Shown: in pieces, positions 5,800-12,252 of the stretch | Position numbering within the stretch: the stretch's first letter is position 1 | Layout of the letters: every line of letters starts with the position of its first letter | Assembly (NCBI GenBank): GCA_964515945.1 | Contig: CAZEWY010000090.1 | Location: 1-13,225 of the forward strand | DNA from: CAYQQJ01 sp964515945 | GTDB taxonomy: Bacteria > Pseudomonadota > Gammaproteobacteria > Pseudomonadales > Cellvibrionaceae | Reading direction: 5' to 3' | DNA: 13,225 nucleotides | Program-made: the position numbers and the translations under genes | The notes under the pieces: generated by a model | Database searches by the model: none | Told to the model about the DNA's origin: nothing | The model's input: the letters and a program-made list of their open reading frames with translations, nothing else

Positions 5800-7119
5800 T
5801 CAATTCTGCCGCAGACTACCCATGGGAATCGGGATGTCGAAGTAATCCGCCGCAACGCCCATTCCGCCCTCACAGGTATTCGGCGGTGTAGTGCAGACAT
5901 TGCGCGTGTTGGGGCACTCGGCCGCCCAGAACATATATCCCAGCATTCCCGGCGTACTGCCGGCGCCATTGGGCTGCACATTTTGTACATAAGCCGCCTT
6001 GGCCAGCTGTGATGAACTGGCGAAGTCCACGCAGTTGGGATCGGGATTTTTGCCGCCGGTCAGCCACAGACTCACCGCTACGTTGGCCGGCGCCTTGGGC
6101 AGGATCACCGGGTTGTAGTTTGGCTTGCCATCAATATGCTCCTGCCATTGATCCGTCGTCGGCTCACCGCGCGGTACCATGGCATTGATGTAATCCAGCT
6201 TGCCGTTGGGCAGCCAGTCGGCGGACGCGCGGCGGCTGAGTTCCTGCAGATAGCGGTTGCCCACCGCCAGGTCCATGGTCAGCAACTGCCCGCCCACGGC
6301 GCGATATGTGTCGATGAAAGTCTCAATTCCCGCCAGTTGTTCAGCGGTCGGAGTACCCGCTTCCCAGTCGATTTCCAGACCATCCGCACCCAGGGCGATG
6401 ACGGCTTGGTGAGCCCGGTCGGCCAGGGTCGAGGGATCGGTTACCAGGGCGGCATTCCACTCATCGGTGTAGGTGACTCCCCCCATGGACAGCATGACGG
6501 TGATGCCCTCGTTCTTGAAGTAGCTCACCACATCGGGTGTCATGCCTCGTGGAATGCCGTTGATGAAGCCGGCATCTGTTGTCTGGTTGAGCAGTTTCAA
6601 CGGCTCCAGGAAGCTCAACACCACCAGGTTGACCGAGGGCAGGCCGCTGCCGTCGCCGCGATCAATAATCCAGTGGTTGGCATGGTCGAATTCGCCACCC
6701 GGCGAGGTATCCCGCACCAAGCTCCAATCGCAGTAGTGATTGCCGCAGTGCCACACGCCAAAGATCGAAACAGGGGTGCCGGTTCCGCTGCCACTGGAAC
6801 TGGAGCTAGAGCTAGAGCTGGAACTGGAACTGGAACTGGAGCTGGAACTACTGCTCGAACTCGAACTGCTGCTACTCGAACTTGAACTGCTGCCATTACA
6901 GACACCCAGCAGGAACCAGGGGGCTCCCTTGTTGGGTCTGTCCTGCTTTCCGGTCGCCGAATCTGTCTCATAGGCGCTACCGTTGTAAGTGACTTGGTCA
7001 CCGGCGCTGTAGCTGGCCTGTCTGTCCCATTCCGATAGTGACGAGCAGTCGTAGGCGAAGCCTGGGCTCGCCCACAGGCACGCCGAAATACTTATCAACA
7101 GTGTTGTTTTCCTGATCAT
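5800..7119 (-). CDS. Secreted GH18 chitinase-like protein with CBM5/12-like module and polySer linker
   Basis: A 439-residue exported protein. Order: signal peptide (1-22, ending ASPGFA), a small binding module of the CBM5/12 type (23-75) bounded by C25 and C74, a linker of 33 serines (77-109), then a GH18 catalytic domain (about 116-432). GH18 marks are SMGG (211-214), the active-site strand DGLEIDWE (246-253) with E253 as catalytic acid and D251 beside it, and the closing-strand MFW. GH18 enzymes cut beta-1,4 GlcNAc chains such as chitin with substrate assistance. Two oddities: the family DxxDxDxE motif has Glu249 in place of its middle Asp, and the CBM lacks the WW pair usual in AYxAxWWTxG (here the segment reads AYETDSATGKQ). 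Activity on chitin is therefore likely but not certain; another GlcNAc polymer or weak activity is possible. A good ribosome site (AAAGAGGA, plus-strand 7126-7133) precedes the ATG. The gene is divergent from the propeller sensor kinase. Confidence 0.92.
   Translation of the reverse strand: MIRKTTLLISISACLWASPGFAYDCSSLSEWDRQASYSAGDQVTYNGSAYETDSATGKQDRPNKGAPWFLLGVCNGSSSSSSSSSSSSSSSSSSSSSSSSSSSSSSSSSGSGTGTPVSIFGVWHCGNHYCDWSLVRDTSPGGEFDHANHWIIDRGDGSGLPSVNLVVLSFLEPLKLLNQTTDAGFINGIPRGMTPDVVSYFKNEGITVMLSMGGVTYTDEWNAALVTDPSTLADRAHQAVIALGADGLEIDWEAGTPTAEQLAGIETFIDTYRAVGGQLLTMDLAVGNRYLQELSRRASADWLPNGKLDYINAMVPRGEPTTDQWQEHIDGKPNYNPVILPKAPANVAVSLWLTGGKNPDPNCVDFASSSQLAKAAYVQNVQPNGAGSTPGMLGYMFWAAECPNTRNVCTTPPNTCEGGMGVAADYFDIPIPMGSLRQN
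6793..6891 (-). repeat. Polyserine linker tract, 33 consecutive Ser codons
   Basis: All 33 triplets encode Ser on the minus strand and all six Ser codons occur (AGT, AGC, TCC, TCT, TCG, TCA). AGY and TCN codons largely alternate, which gives a degenerate 6-base repeat. The tract joins the binding module to the GH18 domain, in the style of Saccharophagus and Cellvibrio secreted carbohydrate-active enzymes. Confidence 0.95.
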
Positions 7120-7131
7120 GATGTATCCTCT

Positions 7132-7154
7132 TTGTTATGAATTATTGATAACAA
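7132..7154. promoter_or_regulatory. Inverted repeat at the ribosome site of the GH18 gene
   Basis: TTGTTAT (7132-7138) and ATAACAA (7148-7154) are perfect 7-bp arms around 9 bases. In the GH18 transcript the repeat ends against the Shine-Dalgarno sequence (plus-strand 7126-7133), so it could act as an RNA hairpin at the translation start or as an operator in DNA. No known regulator is assigned. Confidence 0.4.
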
Positions 7155-7188
7155 TCTGTTTTTTCAGGGTGATTTTTGAATAGCAAAA

Positions 7189-7200
7189 GACAGCGCTGTC
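7189..7200. promoter_or_regulatory. Perfect 12-bp palindrome overlapping a TTGACA -35 box, candidate operator
   Basis: GACAGCGCTGTC is fully self-complementary with a CG centre, as in LacI-family operators. On the minus strand its edge lies within TTGACA (plus-strand 7197-7202), a perfect -35 hexamer 78 bases before the GH18 start codon. The matching -10 is weak (TATTCA at 14-base or TCAAAA at 17-base spacing). From memory, NagR operators of GlcNAc/chitin regulons in Shewanella and Xanthomonas are similar TGACA-type palindromes. This is unverified here. Confidence 0.5.
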
Positions 7201-7635
7201 AAAATCGCTGGCGCGGGCACGAGAACAACCAATCCATTATCGCCATGCCCTGGCTGTAGTTGGACCTGATCCATTTCCGGCGGTTCCCGTTTAAATCCCA
7301 ACCCCACTACCCAATTTCAGTTGCAGAGCTATCTTCTCCGATTTTCATACCTGGGAATGTGAACCGGTATCGATATAAAGGGAATACTCTCCCGCGCCGC
7401 TCGATCATCGTCTGTATCAATAGCTTTTAATAGCAATCGTAGCATTCCAAGTGCTGACTATCAGCCAGGGAAGATTAATAGTCGAATTAAAATGTTAAAA
7501 ATTGTCACTATGCCTGAATGCATGAATACCCCTATACTAAATGACAGTAGTGCACGACTAATGGACACCCTTGCTCGCGTTGTGCTCCAAGACTTAGGCA
7601 GTTTTCCGTCTTCCGCTTCGAATAGAAGATAAGTT

Positions 7636-10600
7636 ATGACCAGAATTCATTTAGCTTCCTGGACTGCTTGGGTCCGCTTGCTGGTACTGCTGCCGCTTTT
7701 TGTTGTCCTCTTCTCTCGAGCCGCCACTCCGGGAGATGATCTGCGATTTACCCGTCTGCTGATGGACCAGGGTATTTCCATAGGCGCGGTTGAGGTGATA
7801 TTCCAGGATAGCTACGGCTATATGTGGTTTGGGGGAGACGCCGGCAGCGGGCTGGTGCAGTACGACGGCTACAATTTCACGATTCACCGCCACATACCAG
7901 GTGACCCCCGTACCCTCAGCAGCAGTGTGGTCTGGGACATATACGAAGACAGTTCGGGCGATCTCTGGATAGCAACCGACGCCGGTATCAATCATTTTGA
8001 ACGGGAAACCGGCTACTTTACCCGGCCCGAATATGAATATCCTGATCCCCGAGCTGCTGCGTTTGTCCGCGCTATTGTCGGCGATGACCAAGGTGATGAT
8101 GGCAAGGGCGACATCTGGATTGGCTCCTTCGGCGGTCTGCACCATCTTGATACAGCCACCGGAGAGCTGCGCACTTATACCCATCAACCGGGCAACCCCA
8201 ATTCTTTGGCGGCGGACCAAATTCGCACGCTCTACATGGATCGCGAGGGAGGCCTTTGGATTGGTACCGACGCCGCGGGCTTGAACTATCTGGATACGGA
8301 AACCGGTCAATTTCGGCGTTACCCCTTCACAACGGACGACACTGCCCATGAACTGAATGCCACCGTGCGCAGGATATACCAGACTCGAGACGGCATCATT
8401 TGGGTGGGTACCGAAGGAGGATTGGCCCGCCTGAATCCCGAAACCGGGCAGATGAAGCTGTTTCGCCACAATCCGGACGACCCCGGCAGTTTGAGCGAAA
8501 ACATCGTCGGCGCGATCGCCGAAGATGATCTCGGCAACCTGTGGGTAGGGACCGAGCACGGGCTGAATTATTTCAATCGCGAGACGGGCAAGTTTAGCGT
8601 CTATCTCCATAATCCCAATCAACCCGGCAGCCTCGCCAACAATGTCGTCCGCAGCCTGCTTGTGGACGCCAACAAGAATCTCTGGGTGGGGAATTTTCCG
8701 GCGGGCGTGAACTTCCTTGATCGAAGCAAGCTGGCCTTTACCACCTATCGCTACAATCCCGACGACGCCAACAGCCTTAACCAGAGTTCAGTGCTGTCTC
8801 TCCAGGAGGACAACGAAGGTAATCTATGGATGGGAACCGACGGTGGCGGTTTAAACCATCTGGATCGCGAGACCGGCCAGTTCGAGCATTACACCCACGA
8901 CCCCGCGCGCGCCCATTCACTCAGCGCGGGCGCCGTACTCAGTATTGAGCAGGAATCCGAACACCTCTGGTGGTTGGGTACCTGGGGCGGTGGTCTCAAC
9001 CTGTTCGATGATCGCACCGGCAAATCTATTCATTACCCACAAAAAACCGGTCCCGATGCTCCCGCTGCCAATGTGTGGGCGTTATTGAAAGACCGGCAGG
9101 GTACCCTCTGGTCCGGAACCATTGGTGGCGGCCTTAACCGCTATGATACCGAAACCGGGGAATTTATCTGGTATCAGCCCGTGGTCGGTGATCCCAACAG
9201 CCTGCCGTCATACGTGGTCTGGTGTCTCTACGAGGATCATCTGGGCCAGCTATGGATAGGTACTGGCGAAGGCCTGGCCCGCTACCGCCCCGAAACCGAC
9301 GATTTTGTGCACTACACACATCGGGTTGATGATGCCGGTTCCATCACGTCCGACGTCGTCACCGATATCACTCAGGACAGTCAGCATCGCATGTGGATTG
9401 CGACTCGTGGTGGCGGCCTGAATCTTTACCATCCAGAGACGGACAGCTTCAGTCATGTTGACGAAAGCCAGGGGCTGGCCAGCAATGTCGCGGTCTCGGT
9501 GGTTGTCGACGATCATGATGACGTTTGGGTGGGCACTACCAATGGTTTGAGCCGCTACACGCCGGCAACGGGTGAAATACGCAATTACAACGAACACAAC
9601 GGCTTGCAAGGCAATCAGTTCAATATTGGTTCAGCGCTGAAACTACGCAGTGGCGAACTCGTCTTTGGCGGCATATACGGCGTCAATATTTTTGATCCAG
9701 AAGCCTTCAATCGCACTGAAGCGGCGCCGCCAGTGGAAATCGTGGCGTTCGAGATATTTAACAAGCCCGTACCGGTGGGCACTCCGGACTCACCGCTGAC
9801 CAAGGCCATTTCACAAACCGATTCAATTACCTTGACCTATGAACAATCGGTATTTTCGTTCAGCTTTGTGGCCATCAGTTACAGCGATCCCGAGAAAAAT
9901 CAATATGCCTACAAACTCGAAGGTTTTGAGGATCATTGGAACTATATCGGCAATAGACGCACCGCCACCTACACCAACCTCAACGCCGGGGACTACACGT
10001 TCAGGGTAAAGGCATCCAACAGTCAGGGCGTCTGGAATGAGCAGGGGAGCAGTATTGAGCTTCATATCCTGCCACCACCCTGGAAAACCTGGTGGGCCTA
10101 TTGTTTATACGGGCTGTTGCTTGCCGCGCTGATTGCCGCCTATGTGCGGGTACAGCACAAAAAAGTCGCTATCGAACGCACCATTAACCGCCGCCTGCAA
10201 CAGCTGGATAAACTCAAGGATGAATTCCTGGCGAATACCTCCCACGAGTTGCGCACGCCACTAAATGGCATTATCGGATTGGCCGAATCGCTTATTGACG
10301 GCGTGGGTGGCCCACAAACAGGCATAGCCAAAAGCAATCTGGAAATGATAGTGGCCAGTGGCAAACGATTGGATCGACTGGTCAACGACATTCTTGATTT
10401 TTCGCAGTTGAAGGAACAGAGTCTTACGCTGCACAGGAAACCGGTGGATATGCACGCGCTTGTCCAGGTGGTGTTGGCGCTGTCCGCGCCCTTGGTGGGA
10501 GATAAGAAACTGCAATTGGTGAATGCGGTCGGTACGGACGTGCCCCAGGTATATGCCGATGAAGATCGCGTGCAGCAAATACTCCACAACCTGGTCGGCA

Positions 10601-12231
10601 ACGCCATTAAGTTTTCCCACAGCGGAACCATAACGGTGACCGCGCATTTGGCGGATGCCGACCACTTGGCAATTTGCGTGCATGATCGGGGCATTGGTAT
10701 ATCGGATGAGGTCCTGCCTCATATATTCGATGCTTTTTACCAGATGCAGGGTTCCCTCGACCGTCAATACAGTGGCACCGGATTGGGGCTTGCGGTTACC
10801 AGGCAGCTGGTGGAATTGCATGGTGGTACGGTCGTCGTGGAATCAAAGCCGGGCCAGGGTTCGGTCTTTAGTTTTACTCTCCCGCTGACTGCTTGCGGTA
10901 CCGGCGTCGACCTGGATCTGGACGAGGCGGACGCGCCCCCATTATCTATCAATGACTCACTGTCACCGGTTGCGGCAGAAGATCAAGTGTCACATAAGAC
11001 GGCACAAGTCATCGAAACCACAAGCGATTCTGCCTCGGTGGCAATGGACCACGTTGTACAGGCCATCGACGTACCGGCCATCGACCGCGCCACTCAGCAT
11101 ATTCTGGTGGTTGATGACGAGCCGGTAAACCGCCAGGTGCTGACCAATCACCTTCAACTGCAAGGTTATAGGGTGACCCAGGCGATGGGTGGGGACGAAG
11201 CTTTGAAGCTGATGACCGAGCAACATTTTGATCTGGTATTACTGGATATCATGATGCCTCAGGTGTCCGGCTATGACGTCTGCCGGCAGGCGAGAAAAGA
11301 CTTTTCTTCGCATGAGCTGCCTATTATCTTTCTCACGGCCAAGAATCTGGAAAATGATCTGGTGACGGGCTTCAGCCTTGGAGCCAATGACTTCCTGACC
11401 AAGCCTGTTAGCCGCGACGAGCTTCTGGCCCGAGTGAATACGCACTTGCAGCTTCTGGAAGTTAATCGCAACCTGGAGAAAAAGGTGGCGGAACGCACCG
11501 AGGCTTTGGAACAAAAACATCGCGAGCTGGAAAAGGCTTATGACCAGCTCGAGCAAATCAGCCTGTCGGACCCCCTCACTGGCTTGAACAATCGCCGCTA
11601 TCTGCAAAAACTGATACCCATGGACATTGCCAGGGTGGCCCGCGAGCACCGGGATCAACAGGAAAACCGATGGCCAGTCGACGAGCCGGGACATGACTTT
11701 GCGTTTTTTCTGTTGGACGTCGACCACTTCAAATCGGTCAATGACATTCATGGACACAACGCGGGTGATCAGCTGCTGATACAGTTGTCCGCCTTGCTGG
11801 GCGATATCAGCAGGGAATCCGACTGCATCATTCGCTGGGGGGGTGAGGAGTTCCTGATCGTCAGCCGCTTTTCACGCCGCAGTGAAGCCCCTCACATGGC
11901 GGAACGTATTCGCCGCGCCGTGGCAGACAATGCATTTACATTGCCCGATGGAGAGCTGCTGAAAAAAACCTGTTCCATAGGTTTCGCCTGCTATCCATTT
12001 ATCGGCGATAAGCCGCCGGCGCTTTCCTGGGAGCAGGTGATAGACACGGCGGATCGCGCGCTCTATGCCGCCAAAAAATCGGGGCGCAATCGCTGTGTTG
12101 GCCTGTCGTCCACCGACACAACGCCGGAAACCCGGTTGTACCAATATATCAGCGAAGACATTCGCGGGCTCATTGAACGTGGAGAGATAGCGGTTATTGC
12201 CGATAACGCCAGTGATCTCGTATGGGACTAG
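7636..12231 (+). CDS. Propeller-type hybrid sensor histidine kinase with receiver and GGDEF diguanylate cyclase
   Basis: A 1531-residue inner-membrane signalling protein. Order: signal peptide or anchor (about 1-30); a periplasmic propeller of 14 repeats (about 35-691); a Y_Y_Y domain (about 736-812); a membrane helix (about 819-839); HisKA with phospho-acceptor H870 in SHELRTP; HATPase_c with N989 (N-box), HDRGIG (1016-1021) and SGTGLG (1046-1051); an acidic linker (1086-1153); a receiver with D1160/D1161, phospho-acceptor D1204, T1234 and K1256; a coiled coil (about 1270-1308); and GGDEF (about 1308-1487) with GGEEF (1402-1406), FFLLDVDHF (1357-1365) and an RESD inhibitory site (1393-1396) five residues earlier. 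All catalytic residues are present, so it should autophosphorylate, pass phosphate to its own receiver and make c-di-GMP under product inhibition. The periplasmic part matches Bacteroides-type hybrid sensors of polysaccharides, but the output is a cyclase rather than an AraC DNA-binding domain. The divergent GH18 gene suggests chitin or GlcNAc oligomers as the signal; that is inference. The ribosome site is weak. Confidence 0.95.
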   Translation: MTRIHLASWTAWVRLLVLLPLFVVLFSRAATPGDDLRFTRLLMDQGISIGAVEVIFQDSYGYMWFGGDAGSGLVQYDGYNFTIHRHIPGDPRTLSSSVVWDIYEDSSGDLWIATDAGINHFERETGYFTRPEYEYPDPRAAAFVRAIVGDDQGDDGKGDIWIGSFGGLHHLDTATGELRTYTHQPGNPNSLAADQIRTLYMDREGGLWIGTDAAGLNYLDTETGQFRRYPFTTDDTAHELNATVRRIYQTRDGIIWVGTEGGLARLNPETGQMKLFRHNPDDPGSLSENIVGAIAEDDLGNLWVGTEHGLNYFNRETGKFSVYLHNPNQPGSLANNVVRSLLVDANKNLWVGNFPAGVNFLDRSKLAFTTYRYNPDDANSLNQSSVLSLQEDNEGNLWMGTDGGGLNHLDRETGQFEHYTHDPARAHSLSAGAVLSIEQESEHLWWLGTWGGGLNLFDDRTGKSIHYPQKTGPDAPAANVWALLKDRQGTLWSGTIGGGLNRYDTETGEFIWYQPVVGDPNSLPSYVVWCLYEDHLGQLWIGTGEGLARYRPETDDFVHYTHRVDDAGSITSDVVTDITQDSQHRMWIATRGGGLNLYHPETDSFSHVDESQGLASNVAVSVVVDDHDDVWVGTTNGLSRYTPATGEIRNYNEHNGLQGNQFNIGSALKLRSGELVFGGIYGVNIFDPEAFNRTEAAPPVEIVAFEIFNKPVPVGTPDSPLTKAISQTDSITLTYEQSVFSFSFVAISYSDPEKNQYAYKLEGFEDHWNYIGNRRTATYTNLNAGDYTFRVKASNSQGVWNEQGSSIELHILPPPWKTWWAYCLYGLLLAALIAAYVRVQHKKVAIERTINRRLQQLDKLKDEFLANTSHELRTPLNGIIGLAESLIDGVGGPQTGIAKSNLEMIVASGKRLDRLVNDILDFSQLKEQSLTLHRKPVDMHALVQVVLALSAPLVGDKKLQLVNAVGTDVPQVYADEDRVQQILHNLVGNAIKFSHSGTITVTAHLADADHLAICVHDRGIGISDEVLPHIFDAFYQMQGSLDRQYSGTGLGLAVTRQLVELHGGTVVVESKPGQGSVFSFTLPLTACGTGVDLDLDEADAPPLSINDSLSPVAAEDQVSHKTAQVIETTSDSASVAMDHVVQAIDVPAIDRATQHILVVDDEPVNRQVLTNHLQLQGYRVTQAMGGDEALKLMTEQHFDLVLLDIMMPQVSGYDVCRQARKDFSSHELPIIFLTAKNLENDLVTGFSLGANDFLTKPVSRDELLARVNTHLQLLEVNRNLEKKVAERTEALEQKHRELEKAYDQLEQISLSDPLTGLNNRRYLQKLIPMDIARVAREHRDQQENRWPVDEPGHDFAFFLLDVDHFKSVNDIHGHNAGDQLLIQLSALLGDISRESDCIIRWGGEEFLIVSRFSRRSEAPHMAERIRRAVADNAFTLPDGELLKKTCSIGFACYPFIGDKPPALSWEQVIDTADRALYAAKKSGRNRCVGLSSTDTTPETRLYQYISEDIRGLIERGEIAVIADNASDLVWD
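7780..9708 (+). repeat. Fourteen degenerate Reg_prop propeller repeats in the sensor
   Basis: Each repeat is about 47-49 residues (roughly 141-147 bases) and carries a core like 'G-x-LWIGT-x-GGL-x-x-L-D-x-ETG-x-F'. The LW cores begin near 7819, 7963, 8110, 8257, 8398, 8539, 8680, 8824, 8970, 9109, 9250, 9391 and 9526, with a degenerate last copy (LVFGGIYGVNIFD) near 9658. Fourteen repeats fit two seven-bladed propellers, the usual form of these sensors. Confidence 0.85.
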
Positions 12232-12252
12232 CGGACTGCCAAGCGAACCGCT

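Larger units (their letters stand above)
7120..7635. promoter_or_regulatory. Divergent control region between the GH18 gene and the sensor kinase
   Basis: No gene is seen in these 516 bases. The left part, belonging to the GH18 gene, holds its ribosome site, an inverted repeat (7132-7154) and a perfect palindrome (7189-7200) that overlaps a consensus -35 hexamer. Toward the sensor gene, TATACT (7533-7538) is a fair -10 but has no good -35 at the right distance: TTGTCA at 7502-7507 is 25 bases away. The sensor's ribosome site is poor (AGAAG, 7624-7628) and can pair with TCTTC (7609-7613) or CTTC (7616-7619), so its translation may be weak. The middle, about 7205-7500, shows nothing I can name. 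Confidence 0.6.

Noticed and set aside
5094..5990. Long minus-strand frame across the yeeN gene and the terminator
   Set aside because: It would run through a strong intrinsic terminator and has no recognisable domains; yeeN on the other strand is clear.
6740..6973. Plus-strand frame encoding an alternating Glu-Leu (ELELEL) peptide
   Set aside because: It is simply the antisense reading of the polyserine codons in the GH18 gene, and the other frame gives a Pro/Val/Ala run from the same cause.
7502..7538. TTGTCA and TATACT as the sensor promoter
   Set aside because: The spacing is 25 bases, far from the 16-18 needed; TATACT alone is not enough.
9615..10065. Minus-strand short frames inside the sensor gene
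   Set aside because: They lie within the continuous propeller and Y_Y_Y coding frame and show no motifs.
12230..12252. Possible terminator between the sensor and the binding-like gene (AGCGG / CCGCT)
   Set aside because: Only a 5-bp stem with a 13-base loop and three T; too weak to call.
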